8,026 nucleotides of DNA from Hyphomicrobiales bacterium (GCA_027058735.1 JALURZ010000248.1:1-8026), one strand, 5' to 3'; positions 1-6,568 are shown, counted from the first letter of the stretch. Numbers and translations: made by a program. Notes: generated by a model not told the origin, from the letters alone.

Positions 1-434
1 GTGTCATTGTCGATCATGCGGTGCCGGGCTGTCACAGCGATGTGCTGTTCAAGAGCGTTGTGGACGAGCGCGCCCATGGGGTCTTCCAGGGCAAGGTGAG
101 CGTTGCGCCGCAAGCGCAGAAGTCCGATGGCCGGCAGATGACCAAGGGGCTGCTGCTGTCGGGCCGGGCCGCGTTCACCGCCAAGCCCGAACTGGAGATC
201 TTCGCAGATGACGTGCAATGCGCGCACGGGGCGACATCGGGGCAGCTCGATGCCGATCTGCTGTTTTATCTGCGCAGCCGCGGCATTCCGGAAGCGCAAG
301 CCAAATCCATGCTGATCACGGCCTTTGTCGGTGAGGCGATTGAGAAAACCGCCCATGAAGGCGCGCGCGCGCGCCTTCTCGATCTGGCCGGAAACTGGCT
401 GTCGGCGCACAGCCATGGAGACGACAATGGCTGA
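1..434 (+). CDS. sufD: Fe-S cluster assembly protein SufD, C-terminal part (5' end outside window)
   Basis: This is the last 143 residues of SufD, read from the codon at 3-5; the gene began before the window. SufD joins SufB and the ATPase SufC in the cytosolic SufBCD scaffold, where nascent iron-sulfur clusters are built. The visible sequence has family hallmarks in order: a GCHSD stretch, VVDERAHGVFQGKV, an AQKSDGRQ motif, and near the end the CAHGATSGQLD motif followed by LFYLRSRGI. The His of CAHGAT (codon 225-227) corresponds to the conserved SufD histidine at the SufB-SufD interface. The gene ends with TGA at 432-434, overlapping the sufS start by 8 bases (ATGGCTGA), which points to translational coupling. 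SufB is a paralogue, but the following sufS and the SufD-type C-terminus favour SufD. Confidence 0.93.
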   Translation, partial: VIVDHAVPGCHSDVLFKSVVDERAHGVFQGKVSVAPQAQKSDGRQMTKGLLLSGRAAFTAKPELEIFADDVQCAHGATSGQLDADLLFYLRSRGIPEAQAKSMLITAFVGEAIEKTAHEGARARLLDLAGNWLSAHSHGDDNG

Positions 435-1692
435 TGGCGGCAAGATGGCGGCGCACAGCGCCCGCAGCGGCGCGCGGTACGATGTCGATGCGATCCGCGC
501 CGATTTTCCCATTCTCTCGCGCACGGTCTATGACAGGCCGCTCACCTATCTCGACAACGGCGCCTCGGCGCACAAGCCCCAAGCCGTGATCGATGCGGTG
601 ACAAAAGCCTATACGCACGAATATGCCAACGTTCACCGCGGCCTGCATTTTCTTTCCAACACGGCGACTGCAAATTACGAGAATGCGCGCAAGACCGTGC
701 GCCGCTTCATCAATGCGGGTGAGAATTGCGAAATCATTTTCACCGGCAACGCCACCGAGGCGATCAACCTCGTGGCCCAAAGTTTTGGCGCCATGGTGCT
801 GGGCGAGGGCGACGAAATCGTGCTCAGCGTCATGGAGCATCATTCCAATATCGTGCCGTGGAACTTTCACCGCGAGCGCTCAGGCGCGGTGATCCGCTGG
901 GCGCCGGTTTCCGACGAGGGTGAATTCCTCCTCGACGAATTCGAAAAACTGCTGAACGCGCGCACAAAAATCGTGGCGATCACCCATATGTCGAATGTGC
1001 TGGGCACCATCGTGCCCGTAAAGGAGGTGGTCCGGCTGGCCCATGAGCGGGGCATTCCGGTGCTGGTGGACGGCAGCCAGGCGGCGGTCCACATGCCCGT
1101 CGATATGCGCGATCTCGATTGCGATTTTTACGCGTTCACCGGCCACAAGCTCTACGGGCCGACCGGTATCGGCGTGCTCTATGCCAAAAAGCGGCATCTC
1201 GACGCCATGCCGCCGTTCATGGGCGGCGGCGAGATGATCGAAACGGTCACGCTCGATGGCGTGACCTACGGGGAGACGCCGCAGAAATTCGAGGCCGGCA
1301 CGCCGAAAATCGTCCAGGCGATCGGATTTGCCGCCGCGCTCGATTATGTCGAGACGGTTGGCCGTGACGCGATCGCGGCCCATGAGGCGAGGCTGTGCGA
1401 TTATGCGCACCGGCGGCTGGGCGAAATCAACTCGCTGCGCATTTACGGCACGGCGAAGAACAAGGGCGCGATCATCGCCTTCAATATCGACGGCGCGCAT
1501 CCCCATGACATCGCCACCATCATCGACCGGTCCGGGGTCGCGGTGCGGGCGGGCACCCATTGCGCGGAGCCGCTGCTGGAGCGGTTCGGCGTCAATTCGA
1601 CCTGCCGGGCCTCGTTTGCCATGTACAATACGCTGGAAGAGGTCGACCGTCTGGCCGACGCCCTGCTGGAAGCGCGCGAATTTTTTACCTAA
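427..1692 (+). CDS. sufS: SufS-type (group II) cysteine desulfurase
   Basis: A PLP-dependent enzyme of 421 residues that removes sulfur from L-cysteine as enzyme-bound persulfide for cluster assembly on SufBCD, in the cytosol. With the start at 427 the PLP-binding lysine is K241 in FTGHKLYGPTG, the cofactor aspartate is D215 in VLVDGSQ, and the pair H138-H139 lies in MEHHSN over the PLP ring. The catalytic cysteine is C379 in RAGTHCAEP, followed by the group II ending CRASFAMYNT. Length and the short loop around C379 fit SufS rather than IscS/NifS. The start at 427 has GGAG at 417-420 with a 6-base spacer and overlaps the sufD stop. An in-frame ATG at 415 is possible but has a poorer ribosome site. 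No separate SufE partner is visible in the window. Confidence 0.96.
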   Translation: MADGGKMAAHSARSGARYDVDAIRADFPILSRTVYDRPLTYLDNGASAHKPQAVIDAVTKAYTHEYANVHRGLHFLSNTATANYENARKTVRRFINAGENCEIIFTGNATEAINLVAQSFGAMVLGEGDEIVLSVMEHHSNIVPWNFHRERSGAVIRWAPVSDEGEFLLDEFEKLLNARTKIVAITHMSNVLGTIVPVKEVVRLAHERGIPVLVDGSQAAVHMPVDMRDLDCDFYAFTGHKLYGPTGIGVLYAKKRHLDAMPPFMGGGEMIETVTLDGVTYGETPQKFEAGTPKIVQAIGFAAALDYVETVGRDAIAAHEARLCDYAHRRLGEINSLRIYGTAKNKGAIIAFNIDGAHPHDIATIIDRSGVAVRAGTHCAEPLLERFGVNSTCRASFAMYNTLEEVDRLADALLEAREFFT

Positions 1693-1703
1693 ATTGGGAC
1701 ACA

Positions 1704-2117
1704 ATGGTGACTGTGATGAGCGAGCAACGCGACATAATCGATATCTCCGGAAAAGGGGAGTGCGCGCCCGAGGCGCCGCCGGCCGCGCCCGGCACGATGT
1801 CGGAAGACGAGATCGCCGATCTCACCACGGAAATGATCGCCGCGATCAAGACGGTGTATGATCCCGAAATCCCGGTCGATATCTATGAACTGGGCCTGAT
1901 CTACCGGATCGACGTTGATGATGAGCGTAATGTGGATATCGACATGACGCTGACGGCGCCTGGCTGCCCGGTTGCCGGGGAAATGCCTATCTGGGTGCGC
2001 GATGCGGTGAGCGCGATCCACGGTATACAGGCGGTGAATGTGAACATGGTGTTCGACCCGCCCTGGGACCCGAGCCGGATGTCGGATGAGGCGCGCGTCG
2101 CGCTCAACATGTTTTAG
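1704..2117 (+). CDS. sufT: SUF-associated DUF59 (MIP18-like) Fe-S assembly protein
   Basis: A 137-residue protein of the DUF59/MIP18 family, encoded in many suf operons and linked to maturation or delivery of Fe-S clusters; its exact biochemical step is not settled in the literature. The domain covers about residues 33-120. It shows VYDPEIPVDIYELGLIY (D53-P54-E55 is the family signature), TAPGCP at 84-89 with the conserved C88, and DPPWDP at 118-123, ending in MSDEARVALNMF. An Ala/Pro-rich extension (about 1-30) precedes the domain and is probably disordered. The chosen ATG at 1704 follows GGGA (1696-1699) and lies 11 bases after sufS; ATG at 1716 is an alternative. PaaD of phenylacetate degradation is related, but the suf context decides. 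The symbol follows common usage for DUF59 proteins in suf loci. Confidence 0.88.
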   Translation: MVTVMSEQRDIIDISGKGECAPEAPPAAPGTMSEDEIADLTTEMIAAIKTVYDPEIPVDIYELGLIYRIDVDDERNVDIDMTLTAPGCPVAGEMPIWVRDAVSAIHGIQAVNVNMVFDPPWDPSRMSDEARVALNMF

Positions 2118-2142
2118 CCTTTGAACAACTGGATTGCCTCAA

Positions 2143-2538
2143 ATGTCCGCCAGCCCGCATCCAAGACCCAAAGTCGTCAGTTTGAGTGACGCCGCGGCCG
2201 CGCGCGTCAGGGAGATCATCGAACAGGCGGACCGTGAAATCGTGGGCCTGCGTATCGGCGTTGAAAAAGGCGGCTGCGCGGGCATGTCCTATACGCTTGA
2301 TTATGCCGAACAGGCCGATCCGCTCGATGAAGTGGTTGAGGACAAGGGGGTCAAGGTGTTGATCGATCCCAAGGCGATCCTGTTCCTGCTGGGAACGGAA
2401 ATGGACTACAAAAGCGACAAACTGTCCGCCGGATTCGTGTTCAACAACCCCAACCAGACGAGCGCCTGCGGCTGCGGGGAATCGGTTGAAATCACACCGG
2501 CCATTGTCCAGCCGGACGAAGCGCCGGCTTCTTCCTGA
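2143..2538 (+). CDS. sufA: A-type Fe-S carrier protein (SufA/IscA/ErpA family)
   Basis: A 131-residue HesB/IscA-fold protein thought to receive clusters from the SufBCD scaffold and pass them to apo-enzymes. The three conserved cluster ligands are present: C45 in KGGCAGMSY, and C109 and C111 in SACGCGES near the C-terminus. Between them lie the expected VLIDPKAILFLLGTEMDY and FVFNNPN segments. It is slightly longer than E. coli SufA because of a Pro/Ala/Glu-rich tail after the CGCG motif. The ATG at 2143 has GGA at 2131-2133 (9-base spacer); an upstream TTG at 2134 is possible but less likely. It is the last gene of the suf cluster, 25 bases after sufT, and is followed by a hairpin terminator. 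SufA and ErpA cannot be separated with certainty by sequence; operon position favours SufA. Confidence 0.92.
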   Translation: MSASPHPRPKVVSLSDAAAARVREIIEQADREIVGLRIGVEKGGCAGMSYTLDYAEQADPLDEVVEDKGVKVLIDPKAILFLLGTEMDYKSDKLSAGFVFNNPNQTSACGCGESVEITPAIVQPDEAPASS

Positions 2539-2661
2539 TCCGCCACGGCGGGGAGTCTCTCCGGGTTTGTGATTCGTTTTGGCCCGGCAATTGTCCGGCC
2601 TCGAGGGCTTAAGGGGTGCGCGATATTTGGCCGCCGCCTTGCGGGCCGAAAGGAAACGGCG

Positions 2662-2697
2662 AAAAAGGGCCGGCCCCGAATGGCGCCGGCCCCTTTC
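2662..2697. terminator. GC-rich hairpin terminator between convergent sufA and GGDEF genes
   Basis: GGGCCGGC (2667-2674) pairs perfectly with GCCGGCCC (2685-2692) across a 10-base loop. Three more A-T pairs (2663-2665 with 2694-2696) extend it past one mismatch. Read on the - strand the stem is followed by five T (2666-2662), so it is a good intrinsic terminator for the cyclase gene ending at 2722. On the + strand the T-run is only CTTTC, so termination of the suf transcript there would be weaker. Confidence 0.6.
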
Positions 2698-2721
2698 GGC
2701 ATCCCCGGACATGCAAATCCG

Positions 2722-3783
2722 TCAGGCGACGTGCGGTGTGAGCGTGACGTCGGGATCGGTCTCGCATCTGACCAGATTGCGCCCGGCCTTCTTGGCCTGA
2801 TAGAGGCAGATATCCGCACGGTTGATGAAGTCGTTCATTGATTCGCCCGGGCGATAGCGCGCCACGCCGAACGACATGGTGATCCGGCCGAGATTCTCGC
2901 TGGTTGATTTTTTCACCAGTTCCTTGGCCTGAATGGCGGCGCGCACCTGGTTGGCCACGATCACGGCCGACTGCAATTTGGTCCGGGGCAGGAGGATCGC
3001 GAATTCCTCCCCGCCATAACGCGCGGCGAGATCGCGGCCCTTGATATTGGATTTCAACGCATGGGCGACAAAGCGCAAGACCTGATCGCCCGTTGTATGG
3101 CCGTGGGTGTCGTTGAATTTCTTGAAATGATCGACATCGCCGATGATCATGCAGAATTCCTCGCCCGTTTCGCGGGCTTCGGCGGCAAACCGTTCGATCG
3201 ATTCGTCAAACTGCTTGCGGTTGGCGATCGCGGTGAGCTGGTCGGTGCGCGATTCGGTCTGCACAGCCGTCAGGCTTGCGTTGAGTTGCGTGATCTGCTC
3301 GCTTGATTCCTGCAGCCGGGTCTCCAGCGATGCGTTTGTCTCGCGCATCTGTTTGGTGGTTTCGATCAGCGATTTGACGATCAGATTCAGCGAATCGGAA
3401 TCGTTCGATTCCGCTCCCAGCTGCCTGGTGACGCTGTCGAGGCTTTCTCCGTACTGATCGGCCTGGCCGATCGCGGCCTGGACAAAATCCATGACCTGGC
3501 TGACTTCGCCCCCGATCTGGGTGCCCAGTTCCTCGATCTGCTCCACCACCCGCGTCTCGGAAAGGTGTTCGTCATAAATCTTTTCAACGGCCTGCAGCGG
3601 CAGGTTGCCGTCTTCGGTCTTGGCTTCGTCGAGTATTTTGACCAGAGTCTTGTTTCTGCCGACGACATAGTTGTACCAGACTTCATAGTTCGGCGGCGTC
3701 GCCGGCGATCTGTGTTCACTCATCAGTTCCATGGCCTTGCGGCCATAGCTCATTGCCAGGTCGAGATCTTCTGGATAGCGCAC
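2722..3783 (-). CDS. Diguanylate cyclase (GGDEF domain), cytoplasmic
   Basis: A 353-residue protein that should condense two GTP into the second messenger c-di-GMP. The GGDEF domain covers about residues 178-345. It starts with SRTDQLTAIANRKQFD and continues with the metal-binding DVDHFKKFND (D216; N224 for guanine), GHTTGD (D233) and the intact catalytic signature GGEEF at 257-261. The inhibitory site, normally RxxD five residues upstream, reads KGRD (K248, D251), so its arginine is replaced. Residues 1-130 form an alpha-helical N-terminus with a NYEVWYNYV segment that I do not recognise as a named sensor domain. Residues 130-178 look like a coiled coil, as expected for a dimerising cyclase. 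I see no membrane segment or signal peptide. The start is GTG at 3783, with a purine-rich AGGGTGAGAG stretch upstream; ATG at residue 11 is an alternative. Confidence 0.9.
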   Translation of the reverse strand: MRYPEDLDLAMSYGRKAMELMSEHRSPATPPNYEVWYNYVVGRNKTLVKILDEAKTEDGNLPLQAVEKIYDEHLSETRVVEQIEELGTQIGGEVSQVMDFVQAAIGQADQYGESLDSVTRQLGAESNDSDSLNLIVKSLIETTKQMRETNASLETRLQESSEQITQLNASLTAVQTESRTDQLTAIANRKQFDESIERFAAEARETGEEFCMIIGDVDHFKKFNDTHGHTTGDQVLRFVAHALKSNIKGRDLAARYGGEEFAILLPRTKLQSAVIVANQVRAAIQAKELVKKSTSENLGRITMSFGVARYRPGESMNDFINRADICLYQAKKAGRNLVRCETDPDVTLTPHVA

Positions 3784-3824
3784 GTTTTTTCTCTCACCCT
3801 TTCAAGGCCCTCGCGCAGCGGCGC

Positions 3825-3846
3825 AAACCGGCGAATCGCCAGGTTT
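3825..3846 (-). other. Hairpin in the leader of the GGDEF gene
   Basis: AAACC and GGCG (3825-3833) pair with CGCC and GGTTT (3837-3846), with one bulged base (3841) and the loop AAT. The nine-pair stem lies about 40 bases upstream of the cyclase start and downstream of its proposed promoter, so it would be in the 5' untranslated RNA. It is not followed by a T-run, so it is not an obvious terminator. It is too small to be a known c-di-GMP riboswitch. Its function is unknown. Confidence 0.35.
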
Positions 3847-3860
3847 CTCCCGACAAAAAA

Positions 3861-3890
3861 ATAGTAAAGGGGTGGTCAATATTCCGTTAA
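3861..3890 (-). promoter_or_regulatory. Possible sigma-70-type promoter for the GGDEF gene
   Basis: On the - strand a -35-like TTAACG (3890-3885) and a -10-like TACTAT (3866-3861) are 18 bases apart. Each matches four of six consensus bases. It lies in the A+T-richest part of the 152-base gap between rhlE and the cyclase gene, in the right orientation. This is a weak motif match only; the two genes might also share a transcript. Confidence 0.3.
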
Positions 3891-3935
3891 CGCCAAGGCG
3901 GGAGGCGCGCGCAAGTTTCTTCTGTTTCGACGCGC

Positions 3936-5336
3936 TCAGACCGGACGGCGCAGGAATGCGGGGACGTTGTCGCCCAGTGCATTATTGGCGCTCTTTTTCC
4001 CGGAGTCGCACGGCGATCTGCGGGCATTCGCCTTTTTGGGCGCCGCGTTGCCGGGCGCCGGTTTCCCCGCGCGCGCCGGCTTGGGCGCGCTCTTTTGCTT
4101 GGCGCGTTGCGCTGGCTGCCCGCGCCCCGCCGGCCTGGCGCGCTTTGCGCCGTCCGCGCGGCGTCCGCCCGCATCGCGTGCGCCGCGCGGGCGCGCCTCC
4201 CAGTCCGCATCGTCCGGCGCATCGCCAAGCCATTCAAACTTCTGCTTCGTGAGCTGTTCGACAGCGCCAATCAGTTGCCGGCATTGCGGTGTGACCAGGG
4301 TGATCGCCATGCCCTCGCGCCCGGCGCGGCCCGTGCGTCCGATACGGTGCACATAGTCCTCGGCATTGAAGGGCACGTCGTAGTTGAAAATATGGCTCAC
4401 CGCCGGGATATCCAGGCCGCGGGCCGCGACATCGCTGGCGACCAGAAGTTTCACCTTGCCGTCCCGGAAACCGCCAAGGGTTTCCAGACGCACATGCTGG
4501 TCGAGATCGCCATGCAGTTCGGCGGAGTCAAATCCGTGCTTGCGCAGTGATTTCTGGACCACGCGAACATCGCGTTTGCGGTTGCAGAAGATGATGCCGT
4601 TGGTGACATCCTGGCCGCTGATGGCCTTGCGCAGGGCCGCGCGCTTCTGCTTGGGGTCGCATGGGGTAAACAGCATGAACTGGGATATGTTTTCCCCCGT
4701 GGTGCTGGGTGGCGTGGCCTCGATGCGTTCGGGATTGCTCAGGAACGCTTCGGTCAGGCGCTGGATTTCCGGCGGCATGGTAGCCGAGAAGAACAGCGTC
4801 TGGCGGGTGAAGGGGGTAAGCTTCACGATCCGCTCGATATCGGGAATGAAGCCCATGTCAAGCATGCGGTCGGCCTCATCCACCACCAGCACTTCCACGC
4901 CGGTCAACAACAGCCGGCCGCGCTCGAAATGATCGAGCAGGCGCCCGGGTGTTGCGATCAGCACATCGGCGCCGCGGTCGAGCTTGCGGTTCTGATCGAC
5001 AAAAGAGACACCGCCGATCAGCAGCGCCACGGTGAGATTGTGTTGCGCCCCATAGGCCTCGAAACTCTGCGCCACCTGGGCGGCGAGTTCGCGGGTCGGC
5101 TCCAGGATCAAGGAACGCGGCATGCGCGCGCGCGCCCGGCCTCTTTCAAGGCGCGTCAGCATGGGCAGCACGAACGAGGCGGTCTTGCCGGTTCCGGTCT
5201 GCGCTATGCCCAGAACGTCGCGGCCCTTGACGGCGAACGGGATGGCTTGTTCCTGAATGGGAGTGGGGGTTTCGTAGCCAGCGGCCTTGACCGCTGCAAG
5301 AACTTTCGGGCTTAAGCCCAGATTTTCAAATGACAT
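3936..5336 (-). CDS. rhlE: DEAD-box ATP-dependent RNA helicase, RhlE type
   Basis: A 466-residue RNA helicase that uses ATP to unwind short RNA duplexes, in ribosome assembly, RNA decay or cold adaptation. All core motifs are present in order: Q-motif GYETPTPIQEQ (20-30), Walker A AQTGTGKT (45-52), PTRELA (80-85), TPGR (129-132), DEAD (153-156), SAT (184-186), IIFCNRKRD (248-256), SDVAARGLDIP (301-311) and HRIGRTGRAG (330-339). Residues about 378-450 form a low-complexity tail rich in Ala, Arg, Lys, Gly and Pro, probably disordered and RNA-binding. It ends in VPAFLRRPV, an ending I associate with alphaproteobacterial RhlE proteins. MSFENLGLSP is the normal family N-terminus, so the ATG at 5336 is secure although no Shine-Dalgarno sequence is visible. 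The short body argues against DeaD/CsdA; RhlB is less likely. Confidence 0.93.
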   Translation of the reverse strand: MSFENLGLSPKVLAAVKAAGYETPTPIQEQAIPFAVKGRDVLGIAQTGTGKTASFVLPMLTRLERGRARARMPRSLILEPTRELAAQVAQSFEAYGAQHNLTVALLIGGVSFVDQNRKLDRGADVLIATPGRLLDHFERGRLLLTGVEVLVVDEADRMLDMGFIPDIERIVKLTPFTRQTLFFSATMPPEIQRLTEAFLSNPERIEATPPSTTGENISQFMLFTPCDPKQKRAALRKAISGQDVTNGIIFCNRKRDVRVVQKSLRKHGFDSAELHGDLDQHVRLETLGGFRDGKVKLLVASDVAARGLDIPAVSHIFNYDVPFNAEDYVHRIGRTGRAGREGMAITLVTPQCRQLIGAVEQLTKQKFEWLGDAPDDADWEARPRGARDAGGRRADGAKRARPAGRGQPAQRAKQKSAPKPARAGKPAPGNAAPKKANARRSPCDSGKKSANNALGDNVPAFLRRPV

Positions 5337-5407
5337 TTAGTGCTTTGCTTTGTTGTGGCAATGGCTCTGCGAGGCATCGCGGTCAAGGCGGCGGCCGAAT
5401 GCCGCTA

Positions 5408-5453
5408 CCGGGCGCGGCGCTTCGGGCCGCTTGCATCATGCCGGGCGCGGCGC
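5408..5453 (+). repeat. Short direct repeat CCGGGCGCGGCGC, two copies
   Basis: The 13-mer occurs exactly at 5408-5420 and 5441-5453, with 20 bases between. Both copies lie in the presumed rhlE 5' leader; the second forms the left edge of dispersed repeat A. In rhlE mRNA the copies read GCGCCGCGCCCGG. They could be protein- or RNA-binding sites, or a trace of local duplication; the sequence alone does not tell. Confidence 0.6.
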
Positions 5454-5538
5454 AATCGATTCGCCTGCGTCCCGTCGCCCGGACCATAGGGATTGTAGCG
5501 GCATTGTCAATGCAGGGAGGGCGGCTTCGGATTCAAAC
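5441..5538 (+). repeat. Dispersed intergenic repeat, copy A
   Basis: This stretch aligns to 7301-7407 in the same orientation. By hand count 5441-5510 and 7301-7370 agree at 53 of 70 positions without a gap. The match resumes after an indel with 12 of 14 (CTTCGGATTCAAAC at 5525-5538 against 7394-7407). Shared blocks include GCGGCGCAATCG, GCCTGCGTCCC, TCGCCCGGA and a GCAT-GTCAATG segment. Both copies are intergenic and have no open frame in common, so the unit is not a coding duplication. I do not recognise the family. Confidence 0.75.
5483..5510 (-). promoter_or_regulatory. rhlE: Candidate promoter for rhlE
   Basis: On the - strand a perfect -35 hexamer TTGACA (5510-5505) is followed after 16 bases by TATGGT (5488-5483, four of six matches to the -10 consensus). 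Transcription would begin near 5476 and give rhlE a leader of about 140 bases. The motif lies inside dispersed repeat A. Copy B keeps a TTGACG at the matching place but has no good -10. A nearer TTGACC at 5386-5381 lacks a convincing -10 partner. Confidence 0.45.
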
Positions 5539-5565
5539 CGGCGTCAGGGCGTAGTGAATTGCGCC

Positions 5566-5735
5566 GTTCGCCCGGACCGTGTGCTCCGTGCACGTCAAGG
5601 GTCCGCAGCGCCCTTCCTCGCTTAAGGCGAGCCCCACGCCGCGGGCTTCAAACTGTGTCGCCAGGCAGAAGCGATGGGTCGCCCCTTGAGGGCGGACGAC
5701 CGGATCGAACAGTTCAGGGACCGGTCTGGCAGAAC
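5566..5735 (+). ncRNA. ssrS: Candidate 6S RNA
   Basis: 6S RNA is a 160-200-nt rod with a central bubble that mimics an open promoter and sequesters the housekeeping RNA polymerase. Here GTTC-GCC-GGACCG (5566-5579, one bulged C at 5573) pairs over long range with CGGTCT-GGC-GAAC (5722-5735, one bulged A at 5731), a 13-pair closing stem for a ~170-nt element. Inside, GTCCGC (5601-5606) pairs with GCGGAC (5692-5697), and GCGCCC (5608-5613) with GGG-CGC (5676-5682). An apical hairpin forms at 5629-5649. The open parts (5580-5600 and 5698-5721) give a central bubble, with a small GAACAGTTC hairpin in its 3' side. The piece GGCTTCAAACTGTGTCG (5644-5660) resembles, from memory, the CTTAAAACTGCGACG part of E. 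coli 6S RNA and sets the strand. No clear promoter or T-run is seen. It could instead be a larger member of the neighbouring repeat family. Confidence 0.55.
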
Positions 5736-5766
5736 GCCAAAACCCCTAAAACGCGGAACGGAACGG

Positions 5767-5823
5767 AAAATTACAGCCGCGCAAATTGAGTGTATTCAGT
5801 AAACTGTCACCGCAATTTGTAAT
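5767..5823 (-). terminator. Possible weak terminator after the 211-residue gene
   Basis: On the - strand ATTAC (5823-5819) and AAATTG (5818-5813) pair with CAATTT (5788-5783) and GTAAT (5774-5770). The intervening 5775-5782 bulges out, and four T (5770-5767) follow. It is A+T-rich, imperfect and has a long loop, so it is only a modest candidate for ending the transcript of the gene whose stop is at 5888. Confidence 0.25.
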
Positions 5824-5887
5824 CCTGTCGCCGTACTCCGCAACCCTTGTCGAATGAAGTCCTTCTGGCGGTTTACAACAGCCCCGA

Positions 5888-6523
5888 TCAAGCCAGCACG
5901 TGCCAGAAGTCCAGATCGACGGACTTCGGATTGAACATGGCGAGCAGTTCGCTGCAAACATCGCTCGTGAGATACCCGTTGCAAATTTCCCGCGCTGCGC
6001 CAAGCGTGTGGACAAAAGCAACTTCCGAGTAAGTTTCAGCATCGACCCTTCCCATGAAGTGTTCACGCGGTGCCGAGAATTTTGAGAGATATTCCACCTC
6101 TATTTTCCGAGAGATATCCTTCAGTGCGGACTCTGAAAAACCAGACGCCTCCGTTATCCGAAAAGTCCCGAATTCGATACACGAGAAATCGGTTGGAACT
6201 TCGACGCCTTGTTTGAGTATCGCAATGGGAGTGAGCCGGATCGTGTCCGGTTTCAGCAGCGACATGAAAGCCCGCGAGCTCTTAGCTTCGGAATGACGAG
6301 CCGACATTTCCTCAAAGGCAGGCTGATCGACGGCCAGAATCGCGTCGGCGAACTGGCCCTTGAGGTTTCCCAAGAAACGATGCATGGCGATACCGTCTTG
6401 GTGGTCGAGGAACTCCCGGCGCCAATTCACGCAGGCATGAATCAATTCTTCCGTTTCCACACCGTCGCGTTTTTCGTAGCGGGCGAAACCCATCATGGTG
6501 AGGGGTCCAAGGCTTCTTGCCAT
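5888..6523 (-). CDS. Uncharacterised protein, apparent tandem ferredoxin-like (ABM/Dabb-like) duplication
   Basis: A 211-residue soluble protein that I cannot assign to a named family. It has no signal peptide, membrane segment or clear metal motif. Its two halves look like diverged copies. In the first, residues 34-104 run WRREFL...HRFLGNL (48-54)...AFMSLLKPDTIRL (85-97). In the second, residues 139-204 run KIEVEYL...REHFMGRV (153-160)...LLAMFNPKSVDL (193-204). Spacing and hydrophobic pattern suggest two alpha/beta ferredoxin-like units, as in antibiotic-biosynthesis-monooxygenase or stress-responsive dimeric-barrel proteins, but this is inference. The ATG at 6523 has GGAG (6537-6534, 10-base spacer). 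ATGs at 6598 and 6622 would read through the inverted repeat and into the divergent gene. It is transcribed divergently from the WYL regulator, so it is probably that regulator's target. Local G+C (about 49% over 6061-6240) is well below the flanks. Confidence 0.7.
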   Translation of the reverse strand: MARSLGPLTMMGFARYEKRDGVETEELIHACVNWRREFLDHQDGIAMHRFLGNLKGQFADAILAVDQPAFEEMSARHSEAKSSRAFMSLLKPDTIRLTPIAILKQGVEVPTDFSCIEFGTFRITEASGFSESALKDISRKIEVEYLSKFSAPREHFMGRVDAETYSEVAFVHTLGAAREICNGYLTSDVCSELLAMFNPKSVDLDFWHVLA

Positions 6524-6568
6524 TGCAATCGTTCTCCAAAGATTGGTTTCGAACCACGATACTGGAAT

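Larger units (their letters stand above)
5337..5887. other. 551-base non-coding stretch between rhlE and the next gene
   Basis: No convincing protein gene lies here on either strand. From left to right it holds the probable rhlE leader (5337 to about 5476), a 13-base direct repeat, copy A of a dispersed repeat containing a promoter-like motif for rhlE, a strongly folded ~170-nt element read as 6S RNA, and an A+T-rich imperfect hairpin that may terminate the gene at 5888. Open frames in 5350-5790 have arginine/proline-rich translations with no family resemblance and cross the structured element. Confidence 0.7.

Noticed and set aside
325..426. A longer N-terminus for SufS beginning in the sufD coding region
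   Set aside because: The added residues do not resemble SufS and come from the alternative frame of sufD. The ATG at 427 has GGAG and the expected overlap with the sufD stop.
316..870. A 184-codon - strand open frame opposite sufD/sufS, and a 274-codon one at 880-1704
   Set aside because: Both are antisense to clear suf genes. Such shadow frames are expected in G+C-rich codons, and their translations resemble no known protein.
2581..2600. GGCCCGG / CCGGCC imperfect inverted repeat around CAATTG after sufA, as a second terminator
   Set aside because: The stem has an unpaired base and no following T-run on either strand. The hairpin at 2667-2692 is far stronger.
5617..5631. Local hairpin CTCGC-TTAAG-GCGAG as a separate terminator, or part of a tRNA
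   Set aside because: There is no T-run after it, and no cloverleaf or anticodon arm can be built around it. It fits better as an alternative pairing inside the 6S-like element.
5559..5789. A 76-codon + strand open frame in the rhlE-to-5888 gap
   Set aside because: Its translation is Arg/Pro/Gly-rich with no family resemblance and no ribosome site. It runs through the long-range stem structure read as 6S RNA. High G+C alone explains the open frame.
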